Below, piece by piece: positions 20,360 to 35,000 of a stretch of 64,000 bases of DNA. The translations under genes and the position numbers were made by a program. The stretch covers positions 4,634,194-4,698,193 of the forward strand of contig NC_066852.1 in assembly GCF_001640805.2 (NCBI RefSeq), given 5' to 3'. The notes beneath the pieces were generated by a model. That model was given only the letters and a program-made list of their open reading frames with translations. It did not search any database and was not told the DNA's origin. The DNA comes from Lates calcarifer (Eukaryota > Chordata > Actinopteri > Centropomidae). Position 1 is the stretch's first letter; each line of letters starts with the position of its first letter.

Positions 20360-20705
20360 GTATATGGTACTCTGCAGTGCCATCTGGGACCCCTCCATGA
20401 AGTGCACAAGACAATCCTGGATGGCTCCCATAGTGAAGCTCAGTGAGTCTAATCCAGCATCTGCCAGGGTCCCCCTCGTGCCAAAAAAACCCCAGCTCAG
20501 ACCTGTCGAGCATGGACAAGAGACCTCTGAGGTGTCTGGGACTGGAACATTGGCAGCAGTACCTTTGGGTTCTGTCGGTTGTGGGGTGGGGCCTCCATGG
20601 ATCTTGGTTTGCAACAATATTTAGGTTTGTTGCATGTCAGAATAACATCTGGATCAATCCTGGGACCCAAGTTTCTCAGCAGAACATTGTATTGTAGCAA
20701 GATGA
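20360..20705 (-). pseudogene. degraded Tc1/mariner-like transposase C-terminal fragment
   Basis: On the minus strand the frame reads through a segment like LGPRIDPDVILTCNKPKYCC, then SMEAPPHNRQNPKVLLPMF. This resembles two parts of the C-terminal half of a fish mariner-like transposase joined with the middle (including the last catalytic segment) missing. A second minus-strand frame over the same DNA continues the similarity, which implies frameshifts. No terminal inverted repeats were found. The assignment is from pattern memory, so it is moderate to weak. It is not a host gene. Confidence 0.45.
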
Positions 20706-23700
20706 TGAATGTTATGCACTTCATCTGTCATTGTTTTTAATATTGTGGCTGATCAGTGTATATAGAAGGTAGTGAGGATTTTGTCTTAGCATCTTATTTT
20801 GTCTTTTGTCTTTTTGTCTTATTCTATATATTTTGGTCAGTTTTTCTTGCAGTGTGCAATACGGTATGTTTCAATACAATATTCACTGCTGAATAAAAAT
20901 TACAGTATCTGAACACTGTTACAGAAATGCTATTTTAATAATAGTGCTCAGTAGGTAAGTAATAGTTCATTTTAGTGTGAAATGACATGTTGATACATGA
21001 CTTGAAACTGGATACTCAATAACCTGTTAATTCTCATCTGACCAACAATGTTGATCATGCAGAGAAGTACAAGCAGAGCTGTGTTCTGATAAAGCTCCAC
21101 TGATATACATAAAGCCAGCAAAGAGAAAATGATTGTGAGAAAGCCCTAGATGAGGAATGTGCTGTGGTTTATTGGGTGTAGCCGACTGCCTACACAGATC
21201 ATTTCTTTGCTTCATATAACCTTTCACTTATAGCTCTGATAAAAGTAAAACAACATTCAGTTAGAGCTATCAGTCAGCACTTGAATTCCACAGTCTGTGT
21301 GATTTTGCATCCAGATTGGCTGACAATGAAGCCAAAACAGGATAACTGTATTCCTTATGCATCTGTGAGCATTCCAGCAAGTAATGCGTAATGCAGTGTT
21401 GTGTGATAATAGGATTTTCCCACAGAAGTTTCTCTTCAACTAATCACCAGAACAAGGAGATATATTATGTCCTTCTTTTCTTTTTTTTTAAATTTTGCAC
21501 TCCATGTTTGTTCATCAGAATGTGTTGACTAGTTTAATTTTCTCTCTCTACAAATCACTTCATTCTTAAATGCAGTCAGGTGTGTACTGGTGCATTTATT
21601 AAGGAGTGTTCCATATCGATTCTTCATAAATTATTACAGTGAATAATTTTTGGTAAGCAAACAGCAACACATATATAGTGTAGTGAGTGCACAGGTACAG
21701 ACAGGTGATGTAATGAAGAAAATGCATATATGCTTATCAACAGTAAGCTTTCTGGTACCAGTGGTGACAAAAAATAAAATGCAACAATACACTTCTTAGT
21801 AACACCTGAGTGAATAATGTTGGAACATAAATACAGAGGTGGTGCATTGTAGATTAGAAGCACTAAATATTCTTACTCAGTTAGCGTGTCTGCTTGGTGG
21901 GTTTGAAGGTAGTTGCAATCATCATTCTTGAATCTTCATGCCATTCCAAACATTATGTGACCTAATCACTGATGTGTTCAAACTGTCAAAAATCTTTGTT
22001 GTCACTAACAAACACCACATGGTACAAATTTAGTCGTATTATTCTACCCATCAAAACCCAGATCTGCAGGTGCAAAATGATGTCTTCATCTGTGATGTAG
22101 GATTTTAATGACTTCATATCACATGTTCTGCTTTTATTTAGAGGAAACTCTGATCAAAGAGTTGATTTTGACACTTTTGATTCACTTTTTTTTTAAATTT
22201 GTGATTTAATAGCCCCTCAGGCATCAACAATTTTTCATTTAAGCATTTAGTTTATTCATCTCATCTTCTGCCAGTCTTTTGGTTTACACCATTAAAGGGG
22301 ACTTTTCAGACACTTCAGGGAGACGTTTCATCGTGCTCAGAATTACATAAACTCATTGAAGTGCTCTGGGCAGTAGCTGAAGTCCAAGTGGGCTAAAGTT
22401 CCCCTGGTGAAGTGCATGTGTCATACCCGGGTGCACCAGCGTCAGCTCTGCATGTAGAATTGACAGCACACTGAAAAGCTTTCAGTGATGAACAATGCAT
22501 ATGTCTCATCCATTTCCTCTGGGGTACACTGGCCTCTGCTTTTGGGCCAAAGCAGTTCTTAAAGGGATCTCTGTCAAAAGGGTTCAGTGGCTGCAGGCTG
22601 GTTTTCAAATGTAACCAACCATGCCAGCCTGAGTGTATATGATAGAAATTGCATTTGAGGGAAGATTCGTGGGAGACAGACCTCAAGCTGTGAAGGCTTC
22701 TTTAGAAATTGTCAGGAAACTGGGTCAGGGGGACTCTATAATCGCATGGCTTCTATTAAAACGAAAATGATTACAGGGCACTGGTTTAGAATGGAATAGA
22801 ACAAGATGAACAGTAAACGTATGAAAGGAATTTTGTAAAGTTCAATAAGTTAAGCAACAAGTATGCCAGCCTTTCATAACTCAGCCTACTTATCAAACAA
22901 TTACGCAGCATATTTCTAATGCATCATGCTTCAGAAATAAAGACAGCATGTCTTACAAAGACAAAAAATATATATCACGTCACTTTTGCACAATCTTGTG
23001 TAAGTGCATTAGTTTGGTAATGGTGTTTTGTATTGCAACTTATTGTGTTTGTCAGTGAATCGTAGGGCATTTGTAAAACCTGTTTTGTTCACTTGTTAAG
23101 TTTTAGCAGGAAATTAGCTCCACGCATATCACATCATAGCTCACCTTTACATTAACTGTCACCACGTCAGACAAGTGTTTCAGTTGCCATAGTGAAAGCT
23201 GTGCAGTCAAATACAAAGAATATCTTACTGTAAGTTTGTCAACTGGTAGGGACACTGGATGTGATCCCATGATTTTCAGTGCCCTCGTTAACAAATTAAG
23301 AGATACTGCATACTGTATAATGCCAGTTGTTATATTAATGCACTAGCTAATGTCAAACATTAAGTGTACTATGGGTTTATGTACTATGGGATATTTTTTT
23401 CTTCCAGTCTGGACATGCTTAAGTCACTATGAGCCGCATTTATAAACCCGTCACATAGTGTTGGTGTACTGAGGTAGGAGGTCGCATCAGGCCAGTCTTT
23501 GATTTTGATCAAACCTAGTTTTCAGTCGTATATGAGCTGTTATGCTACTTTCTTTAGACCACTGTATGCCTGCTCCATTTCAATATAATGTGAGACCAAA
23601 CCAAAATAATGGAAGAAACTTTTTTTTTCCATAAAGAGCTGCCATGTAGGTTAAAAAAGGTGTTATCATCTGCTTTTAGCCAGATTATCTCTGCTATTTG

Positions 23701-25309
23701 TGATTCCCATAATGTGTGTAATATTGCCTGTGACTTAATGTCTTTCGAACTGTGACTTGCTTTTTAGATAAGTATGTCACATTATTATGAAGTGCAGATA
23801 ACTAATGTGTACATTAATTATTCAAATTGTATTTTGTCAATAAAAGTCAACTCAAAGTAAAGTTAGAATTTTAGGAAAATGTTTCATACACTCAGTATAA
23901 AGATAATCTGAATACAGTTTCTATTATTAAACTGAGTCTTGAACTGATTTTGCTGCTAGAAGATCTACCTGATCACTGCCATTTGTTTCCACTGGTCAAT
24001 CTACCAGTACTTGCTTCATGCTTCAGAAGACAGATATGTATTATCATCTATTTATTTTACGGTGTGAGAGCAGGTCCACACATTCATGATGTGTGATTTC
24101 TTTTCAACAGAATGCAGTAGCTTCTATGGAAAACATGGTGGATAGTAGCAAGCATACAATACTGATGTTGCCTTGAGATGTCTGAAAAGAAAATAACAAT
24201 TCACCTGTAAAAAAAACAAAAAACAAACAAAACAAAAAAAAGGGATATCCAAAGGATATTCATGCCCACGTCTCTGTAACACCCCAGACCAGACCAGACT
24301 GGCTTCGTTCTTCAAGATGAAATGATACACACGTTTCCATCGAACCACACATAAATATTAAATGCACGAACAAAGACAAGCAGCACTTGTGCACAGCGCT
24401 CCAAAGTGCAAAACACTCTTGGGGATCCCTTACCTTTTCTGTGTTGTTCTTTCCTTTGTAAACCTTTGGATTGAAGGCCACCGTGGACTCCCCAGAGCCA
24501 GCTGAATAAAGGGAAATCACTTGCCCTGTCATCTAGATTCACCTTGCAGCCCAGCAGCAGGAAGACAAGGGAATTAGGCCATAGTGTGCGTGCTGCTGTT
24601 TTTGCGTTTTCTGCCACAACAGTGGCACAAGTCAGAGAGAAAATCCAGTCATTCAGCTTATAACTGATCAAGGAAAGCCATATTTTGTAACTTTTTGAGA
24701 AAGCAGTCTTAGTTTGTCAGTTTAGTTCATGTTTATTTATAAATCACTTCATCACAAGACTGCAAATCAAATACATCCTCATGCTTTCTACATATTTTGT
24801 GCTGGTCCCATCCATCTATTATCACCTTGCTTATCCTGGTCAGTGTTGTGTTGGTGAAAGGGCGAGCAGAATAGGCCAGCTGTTCTTTTCCCTAGTATCC
24901 TCCTGCAGCTCTCCATATGGTATTAAAAGACAAGACAAGAGGAACAGAGAAATGTCAAATTAAGAGGCTCTCTGCTGCTCTCGCTGTGACTTTCTGTGCT
25001 TGTTAGCTACAACCCGAGAGCCACAGCTGGCCACCTCCAACACAAGTAGTATCCTCAGAATCAATGACAAGCCAATTCCAGGCAAACAGGATTTACACAT
25101 GTGCACACAGGGTCACACAGAGGTTCAGGTTTATAACATACAACATATTTATCTTCATTATTATTATTTATTACACCATTTATTGTGGTTGCCTCCTCTA
25201 GTATTTGTGTATTTGTTTGACTTTACTGCTATCTAGCTCCGTGACGACATTTAAGTGAGGTGGACTGCAGGCTTTAAATTGCCCAGAGATCGGAGTGTCT
25301 GTCTGCCTG
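20706..25309. other. gene-free interval
   Basis: No gene, RNA or clear transposon is seen. There are simple A-rich runs near 24210-24241 and a T-run near 21479-21490. Short open frames on both strands lack any family motif. Confidence 0.4.
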
Positions 25310-25440
25310 TGTTAGCACTGTGATGGACTGGCAACCTGCCGGAGATGTCTATCTGCCTCCTCTGCACTTCATGCTGGGATGGGCTCCAGTCCCTGATGAC
25401 TGTGAGAAGGAATTGCAGGTAAAGACAGTGACTGGATGTT
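25310..25440 (-). repeat. decayed common teleost interspersed repeat
   Basis: GTGATGGACTGGCAACCTG and, further on, GCTGGGATGGGCTCCAG match a motif pair of a very common fish repeat. The copy at 37640-37855 carries the reverse complement of the first motif, so the two copies lie in opposite orientations. The class (LINE 3' region or SINE-like) is not settled. Confidence 0.6.
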
Positions 25441-28400
25441 TCCTTGAATCCTGTTTACAGGGTAGCTGCCACATATTTCCCACTTACAGTGTGTGGCAGG
25501 TTTTCATCAGTGAATGAGTCCAGAGATGCTTCATAAATAACAGTTAGACGCCATTTCTGATGACCTTGATACGACATACAGTTTCTTTCACCTATTATGA
25601 TAATGTCAGTGAATACTGTTGACCCATTAACCCTGATGAAAGTGACACCTACAAAAATAACACGACACAGATAAAGGCTTAGTCAGCATCAGAACAGCAA
25701 GTTTTGACCTGCTAGTGTGAGGTCAGGCTTTCCCTCTGCAGGCATCTCTCTGTGCATCTCATTCCACTGACCGCTCGGCAGCTGACATACATGTGGATGA
25801 GCCTCTGACTTTCTCTCTGAGAGATCATTCTACCAGTAAATACAGCTTTTGACTTTAATTTATGTATATGGTGATTTTTGTCAGACAATGTCACGGTTCT
25901 AAAATCTGAATTTTAGTAGTGCAGAGGTTGGAAATGGCTTGGAAGCAACAAATTATATTATATTTAAAAGTTGCCTTAGTGCAATATCCATCTATTAATT
26001 TGAATATATGACTGTACACAAACAGAATACATCCTGAATATGTTGAATAACTTGCCATTAGATAAAATGTGTTGCATACTTATTTTGTTAATTCATCTGT
26101 CCCATGACTGTGAATGATTTTTAGCAGAACTGGTAAACATGAGGGCATTATGAGTTAAGCACTGTAAAATACTAACTTTTAGGTGTTTCATGCTTTTACA
26201 TATAGTAATAACACTGACAGCAGAAATGTGACTTTCTCTTCAATAATATCCAAAAAATAGTTATGTTTAAATATAGGATGTGAGAGGGGAAAAGGTGACA
26301 AATAAAGTAACCTAAAGGACACAGGATGAAAATGATTGAGTGATAATGAGTTATGGGCCTTCACCTGAGCCAGAGTGAAAAAAAAGAATTTGATTGCCTT
26401 TAGGCTGCCAGACATTATGGTAGCTGCTCTATTATTAGATTAGTAAGAGAATAATGTCTTGTACATCAGCCTGGTGCCTTGATCAAGTCATCAAACAAGC
26501 ATGTTTATTTTTTGTTCTTGACATATTTGTGTAGCTTATTTTCAGGCTTTCAGCAAATGTCGATTTAGATTTCAGAGATTATGTGCAGAAACACAACTCA
26601 TCATGTCCTGGTCATCACCAAATTTTCGAGTAACACTGATCTTGCATGTGTAAATTTTGTCTTCATCTGTCATAAATGTTTGGGGTTTGTGGGTTTTTTT
26701 TGGCTCAGAGAGTGTTTGTTCAGAGCTTTTATCATGTTTGGGTTAATGGCAGTTTATTTCTTTTTTTTCTTTGGTTGTTGTTTCTTAGAGAGGATTAACA
26801 TGGTTGAAGTTTTTGTCTGTTTAATCTGACTGAAATGCTCAGGCAGGGTTTTACTGTGTGACACCATGAGTGACACTCAAACGTCATGTAAATGCTGCTG
26901 AAATGCTAAATTTTGTTTCTCTAAATTCATCCCTATCGCCTAAAAATTAAGTTTCTACATCACAGAACAGTGTATGTATGTTTGATAAACATAATGGCTG
27001 GATTATATTCGGAGGCAAGGTTTTTTTTTTAATGAATGATACACTACATTTATGAACTGTAGTGTCAGGAGGTTGTTGGAATGGATGGTGGGCATACAGG
27101 ACTATAGCATCAGAGAATGGGGATTCACATCCACAGTCCTCTCTGTGGCAACAAAAGCACCATGGTTAAGGTCAGGGAAAGATGGCAGTTAAACATGTTG
27201 TGTCTCAGAAAAGTCACAGTGACTTTCCTGTGGACTGTAACAATTCACAGTCAATTTGTGCTCCATAGTGAAGTGATTTCTCTTAAGTGCTCTACACCAT
27301 AATGGTCTTTGACAGCACACAGGTGTGGAGGAATGAGGTGTCTCACCTTTACCTAACCAACCTGAATTTGTTTTTGTTTTTTTTTGGTTTTTTTTTTTGA
27401 TGGACATGGCACCACAGACAAGTGTTCCTCTTACCCATGAGAACTGGATAAATCTGTTATCTCACATTATGACGAAGCTATTGCTGTACACTCCCATCAT
27501 AAAACTCAATGAAAACAGCAGTCATTCGCCTCTTTGGAGGCATCTCATATGTCTCAGTGTACTCTGTCTAATATCTTCTGTATAAAACTGAAAACCCAGC
27601 CGTCTGTGATGTTAACATATTAATGTGTGATTCGTGCAGCATGGTATAGTCATAGTATGCATGCTGCTCGGTGTTATGTTGGCTGTGTGCACATAGCTGA
27701 CAAGCATTTAAAGTGTTTATTGGTGTCTCATATGAGAGATGGGAAAAGTACATCTACAGTATGTAGCAAACACAATATTTGCTTTGAAATATATTTAGTC
27801 ATATGGGATTTGTTTGTGTGGCTTTGCTCTGAGACTGTTGTGACAGCGACTTGTCTAGCAAAAAGAAAGAACATACCTTTTATATTTTAGGGTAAATCAA
27901 GAGAAAATGGTAGAAAATAACCTTTTACAAACACAGTATTTTCCCACACGATTAGATTCAGAAAATAATGAAGTGACATGATGCATGTTAGATACTAATA
28001 TGTTTTTGTAGATGTTTTTAATGCCTTAAAATCTGGAAAACAAACAAACAACAAAAGACTGGTACAGCAATCAGAAAAGTAAGGACTTAGATCAGTAACA
28101 TTTAATATATCTACTTATCGTGTTTTCCTTAATTTGTTATCACACACCCTTGTTTTTGTGCACAAGCCCAGAATTAATGTACTGAAAATGAAAAGGAAGT
28201 ATAAGGCCTGTGGTAGTACTTTTTGTGTGGGAAACACTTTGGAACCATAACCACTGATCCAACAGCTGTTGTAGTGATATGAGGATCCTAAATTTTTTGC
28301 ACAGATAGAATCATGAGACTTAGAGCTTTCAAACTATGTATTTGTCACAGCTGTGTGAAGAGTAAGTCTGGTACAGACCAAAACACAGTAGCACTACCAA

Positions 28401-30322
28401 GGCCAAAGCGTCCCACAGGTAGGACAACATATTTTAAAAGGTTATTCTGTGTTGATTGTTTTCATACCAAATCACTTCCTACTCTTTTTCACCTCAGCCT
28501 GCAGGAAAATGCCTCTGCATCCTGCAGAAGTGTCTTCCATCACTTTGAGATACTCCACTTGCTCTCTGAAGGGAGCACCAATCACTCTTCATGTCAATAC
28601 TGTTGGATGTGTATTTCCACTCTCATTAAAGACATTAATGAACTTTTGCAAGCTGTAGCTTGGTGGACTGTTCAGTGCATAATGAAGTCATTCAATAGCT
28701 GAATAATTATTCTGTTGAACAGTTGAGTGGTTATTGCTGTGGTAAATATAGTGTAATACACTGAAACACTGACTGAAGAAAAGAATAAAATAGAATGGGC
28801 CTTTTTGCCTTTATTGATTCAAGGAAATTCCTACTGGGATTTGTGCTTCACCATCCAACCATCCATCCATCCACCCATTGTTCTGTTGTTTGTGGGAAAA
28901 GTATTTGTACCTAATAATAAACTGTATAGTGTAATTTTTTTCCATTTTGTACATTTTAAGTTTTTTATACATTAAACTAAACAAAACATTCTCAGAATCC
29001 ACCTCAGTTTATCTGCCTATTATTCCATTCTTCTTATGTATCCATTTATTTAATGGGAAACATATATCAATGAAGTAATCAATCAAAAGATAGCAGCACA
29101 AGTCACAGCTTTTTATGGAACTTAGGGGGATAGAGGGTTAACAAGGAGACGGAATGAAGGAGGGATTAGCAGAAGAGGCCAGATGGCGGAGGGAGGGAGT
29201 TCAGATGGAGTCCTGGGCAGCCAGAGCTGGGAAGGAGAGCAGAGCAGATGGGAGGATGAGAGGCCTCATAAAACCATATTACCACCGGTATTATCATTGT
29301 CATGATCACAGGAACCATAGCAACGATGAAGCTTATTATGTCAAGCGTTAGATGCCGAAAGACCCAGGGCTGACTGATGGTGGAGTGTGCTCGGGGCACG
29401 GGGGGAGGGCTCGAAATGAGAATATTTACTCATTTGATCTAGTTGATGGGGAGTATACAGACAAAGATCTCCTCTGTTGGCAATCAGTGGCTTGGGCAAA
29501 TGTATGATGCTTCAAAACAGCCTCAGAGAGGACATCATCCTGCTCTGAGAAAACTGTGGACTGAATGTAATGTGGCTATGTGAGAAAGCCAGGGAGCTGT
29601 GTGAGGGTGGGATGTGACACGCAGATGTGTTTGATAAGTCTTACACTGATAGCCTTGAACATGTACAGGCCTGTTACACGCTCTAGGTAGTCATTCTTCC
29701 CTGCTGACAGTAAAGGAAAAAGCAGCATAATGAAAAAGGTCAATTTCATCTACTTGTATAGTACTTACAGTAAATTCTGTTTGCCTGTGTTCAGCAGGTG
29801 TAACAAAATAGGTCGTCAAAGCCATGAAATATTCTCAATATGATATTTAACTTGATGAAAATGACCTTATATAAGCAGGTTATAGGTTACACCTATAAGA
29901 AGAATAATCTATTTCAGGTAGGTTTTCTTTGTTTCTTTTGCACATCACATCATTATTTTCAAAACAAATCTACAGCTCATCTTCACACAATAATATGCTA
30001 TACAATAGAAACGGATATGATGATTGTTCAGAATGTTTTAGAACCTATAACAGTTTTAGAATGACTTAAATAGCAATGGATAAATGAAAGATAGTTTTCT
30101 TTATACACAAAACAGTGACTGCTATGGCAAAACCAGTTATTTTCTTCAGAACACTTTGGGCATCTGTAATGGTAAATGATACATGCATGGGTGTGTTCAG
30201 CTAAGTTTTTACATTTTGGTGACAAGAAGCACAAAACAATCCCAGTGCAACATAACACATCATATAATTATGAAGCTGTTGAATGACACATTTTAATTCT
30301 GTATAATCAGCTGAAATAAAAT

Positions 30323-30323
<1 letters not shown>

Positions 30324-30353
<30 letters not shown>
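30324..30353. repeat. T30 homopolymer
   Basis: Uninterrupted run of 30 Ts. It could be the tail of a minus-strand retroposon, but the flanking sequence shows no recognisable body. Confidence 0.9.
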
Positions 30354-30356
<3 letters not shown>

Positions 30357-31989
30357 TTCCTCAAGCAGTTGTGGATGACATTATTTGTAAAAATCTGCAC
30401 TTAATCCAAGCAAGTGCAACCCTTTGAATTGAATTGGATTCTTTTGTGCTTTTAAATGCTTTTACTAAATGAAATTCTTTCTATTAAATGAAAGAAGCAA
30501 CAGCAAAAGGGATCTTTGTGATTTCAAAGAGGTTAGTGTGTGCTCCTCCACCACCTGAAGAGAAACTAAAATCCATTAGTTGCACTTACTGTATATTTAT
30601 ACCAAATCACCCTACGTCTCCTGAGCTGCATGAACAAAACATTAGCAGTGCCACTCAATCCACCTCAGTGCAGAAGAGTTTGCTCATATCCACAAGTTAC
30701 AGAAACAACATGAACATCATATTTCCAGTTTGCTTAGAGTTAATGTGTAGTTACTATGAACAGCAATAATCATAAAGACTGAAACATATGAAAAATCCCA
30801 AGAAATAATGTTACATCAGTGGACACATTGTTGGACTGCTTAGTGAGCTCTTGGAATATCACAGAAATGGCAGCTTACCATGAAATGTGTTGACAGCTTT
30901 AAAGAAACAAGGATGATGCTTGTCTGTGAAGACAGAGAATGACAATAAATTTCCCAAAGCTCAAGGTAAGCTTGTAATGACAAGCAGAAGAGGAAACTGA
31001 AGAGGTAGCACCTGCAGTGTGACTGTGTGACAATGTAGCACTTGTGAATTCAAGATGAAGAAATGTGCATGTGTGTGTTTCTTTGTACAGCGCCGCTCTC
31101 ATACTTTCACAAGGGTTATCAAAGCATAATGGCTCGATATTTCCCTGACGGATTGCACAAAACGTGTGTGTCGTACATGTGGAATATTTAGGCATGCATA
31201 TGATTATGTGTGTGTGTCAGAGAGCGTTCATGTGCAGACATCTGAGCGTGCAGCTTAAGCTATGCCAAGTACATATTAAGATATTTGTCATGTAATTGCA
31301 GTGGGGCTGCATTCAGCAGTATTACAATGTGGATGGGGACATCCTCTGATGAATAATACAAGAAGTTCATAAAGAGGGCTTCCAATGAGCTTAGCTACCT
31401 AGCACTAACAGAGCAGAAAAAAGGAAAAGCTGGTAAAGGAAATGTTTGAAAGCAGAGTGTCATGAATAATTGAAGAGGTTTTTGAAAAATTCAACACCGT
31501 CTCACCTACTTGAAGGTCACATCCCTGTTGTGATGTCTGCCCCCTTTCAATGGGGAAATTGAGTTATCGTTCATTGCTTAGTGAAGATCTGTCACCACTA
31601 AGGGTAGTGTTGTTTGCCAGGCAATAACTGAGCTAGTTCTGAAGATGGGCCATTGCTCAGTAAACTTTGATAGTCCAGAGACCTCAGTGTAAATCTGGAC
31701 TTCAGAACATTTTAAGCCTGTTGCTATTCAACTTTAGTCTTGAGCTTTGCAGCCAAAGGCACTGTTAAACTGCATGAAATCATTCCAAATGTAACAGAAG
31801 TCTATTCACAATTCACAACAAGTTGCAAGAAACAACCAGATATTTTGTAGAACCACCTAGACCCATAATAAGACAGGAGCTTGCTTCTGGCTAAAAACAG
31901 AATCCAGTTGTGTTAAACTCGAGTTTTATCTAGTCTGATCCCTCATCCCAGAGGCTTAAACCTCCAGACTGAGACACACATGGGGCAAA

Positions 31990-31991
<2 letters not shown>

Positions 31992-32020
<29 letters not shown>

Positions 32021-32037
32021 GTGGTGGTGGGGGGGGG
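31992..32037. repeat. (GT)n microsatellite with GTG and G tail
   Basis: About 29 bp of GT repeat, then GTG repeats and a G-run, capable of purine-rich or quadruplex-like structure. Confidence 0.9.
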
Positions 32038-35000
32038 ACTGCCTGCAATTGGTGTTTTCTTCTGTTTTTTCTTGTCACTGAATGAACAGAATTACGATAA
32101 ATGTAAAATCAGTAAAAAAGACTGGTAATTAAGCCTGTGCAATTATTCATTTGTGCTTTTAATCATTTCAGCATGAACTTCAAGATGTCTGCTGCCAAAT
32201 ATATTACAAGATAATTACTAGGTTTAGAATATGATCAATAAAAAGCAATTAGTAAGGGATTTTAGATCCTTTTAATTATTGATCACTCTCTTCTAGAGTT
32301 TGGATTTGTGCCACATATTAAAGAAGAATTTTGTTCACCAAACATTGTCACACAGAGCTGGGTCTTAAAAATGCATTTGATTTGGTCAGATTACGTGCTG
32401 GACCTCTCTTTAATTGAATTATCAGCATTATATTAAGCCTGTCTTCAACTGAGGCAGACTGTTTAGATCAGTAACAGCGATGTTAGGCTTTCAGCAGGAG
32501 ACAGGTCAAAGCTGCAATCATCATGAAGAGAAGCGTGACACACACTCTGATTTGCAGAGGTTTCTCATCTTGCAGCTGCTTTTACATTTGTTATAGCGGA
32601 AGAGGTGTGGTATTTTACAGGCAAGCCTGCAGGGGGATGGCAAGCAACTTGCAAACTGTCATTTATATATAGTCTCTTTTGTTATCGTCGGAACACAGAG
32701 CCTGTGGATTGAAAATAAATTGCACTCCTACTCTACGTATTTTTTCCTGAAAGCGTAGTGCAAAATGTGAGGCTTTTTAAAGGCCTTTCTTGCACCACTA
32801 ACTTTGATTGCTTTTCTTTGGCCAGCTGTTATGGCCACTCAGTATCAGTTTTAATGATGTGGAGACAAAGCTGGGACGGGAAAGAGGTTGACCACACTGC
32901 GGAGTCAGTCAACCGAAAACGTGGTACTCCATTCAAGGTCTGAATTGAGTCCCAAAGGAATGTTTTCAAAGCCTTCAGTCCACAACACCATGTTCCTCAC
33001 CCTGCACAAGAGCAATTAATTCACCGTATTACGGTTCAAAGTGTAAACAGTGGTCTTGAAAAATACAAGTATCCTTTCAGTGTAACAGTCAGCTTACCAA
33101 TAATCCTTAACTGGACTTAAAGGAAAAGTTCTGCTTTTTGTGAAATGAGTTTCTCTGATAGCCTCGTGTTAGTTCATCTTATTTTAGAGGGTGGGTCGGG
33201 GGAAAGTGAAAGTATACACCTAACAACTCCAATAAATAGGACTAATTAACACATTTGTTTAACCTGGGCATCAGCAGAAATGTAGAAAAGACAATTTGTG
33301 GTTTTAGGTGAACAACAGCCAGGCAAAGTGACAAATCATCACGTCTCGTTGTCTAGTCTTGCCAGACTTGGTTCAGTTCTCCCTGCACAGAGACCAAAAT
33401 CCAAAACTACTGCTGGTGTGATACAACTTTATTTGTTCTTTCTTGATAAACATGTAACTTTCCTAAAATCTCAAATTTTCTTTATGAACTTTGGACAGAA
33501 CCAGGCTGCTTCCCCCTGTTTCTTGTCTGTATGCTGTAGTAAGATAACAAGTCCTGACCCCTTACACAATGTCATGTTCATGTCAGATTAGTAGTGAATA
33601 TTGGTAATGTCAACATCCAAACCATAATATCTGCTAATAGTGCTTCATTTAAAAAAGGAGCAAATAAACAGATTTCCCAAAATTTTGAATTGTTTCTTTA
33701 ATCAGATATGTATGATTAGACACACAACCTTCTTTGTGTTCTACATGATTCTGCTTTTTGAAGTTAATCTCTGCCTGAACCTGAAACAAATACTCACGGT
33801 ACAAATATTATCTAAGCAACACATCTCTTTATTTTCCTTTGTCATTTACTGTGCTGTGCACTAGTGCAGGCTTGCTCATGTCATGCTACAGAAATAGATG
33901 TGAGGAAATGTAGGTGTTTTGAAAATACCTGAATACTAATGCAACTAATGCAACAGAGCTGAGGACTCAGCTAATTTGGATTATTAAATGTCAAGTTGTT
34001 TTTCCTACCCATCCTGGCTAATAATAGATCGACCTTCCCACCCCCTGTTGTCTGCTCAATTATATAACTGTTTTCGGTACATTTTACATTTGACACATCC
34101 CACAGCCAGCTTACTGTTGCAGAGAGCTCTTTAACTTTCGTTTTGTGACAATTCTCTCCTTGCAATAATATCTATGTGTGATGGATTCAGGATTGTAGTA
34201 TTTATGCATCTTAATTGAAAGAGGAAGCTCATTAATTTTACAGTCACTTTCATTTCTGTAGAAGGTAGAGATAAAGAGTAGACAATAAAGAGGAATACAC
34301 TGACGCCATGAAACATTTTCCTTTGTCATATATGTGGTACTGTATGTGCACTCTGTTAGAAGTGACAAAGCCTCAGTCAATGGTCCATGTACAACCACGG
34401 CTTGCAGGAAAGAAAGCCTGTAAGTGGTGATTGGTCGATGATACAGCTCCTGTAGGTGTGGAGACATAGCTGCACCAATTTTCTGCACCCTGGGGGTGTT
34501 GATTTGCAATGCTGGGAGGACAGATTACCACGGCAGGTTCTGAAAAACTGTCATTTTTTTCTACCTGGGGGCGATGTCACCTTTGTGTTTTGCTGTTAGC
34601 TCTATTTAGAGTGAGGCAAGAGGGATCCTCTAGGGTATGTGGTTAAGTTGCTATGAATGAAGTCACTCAGGAGCCAGCTGGGTTAAAAATGCCGTTGGGC
34701 ATTAGAGCAGAGGTAGTTCACCTTTTTTCATCCCAGCAACCAGAAAGCATTAATTTAGCCCTGGGACCCATGCTCATTAAAACCAATGGTTACTTTTCTT
34801 ATGCAATATTAAGAGGTCAGCTGAAGGTGATGCTGCAGCATCTTCTGTAGAAGTTTAGTTTGACAGGAAGTAACTGTGAAGTAATTACAGCATGTTCCTC
34901 CTTGTGGTGCAACTATGGAAGAAACTCTATCTTTGTCAGGAACATTACGTTACGTGTGTGTTGAGACTGCATCAGAGAAGCGCTTATTCTATAATGTAGT

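Noticed and set aside
28313..28702. 129-codon open frame on the plus strand
   Set aside because: No recognisable domain, no splice context, and residue pattern typical of random AT-rich DNA.
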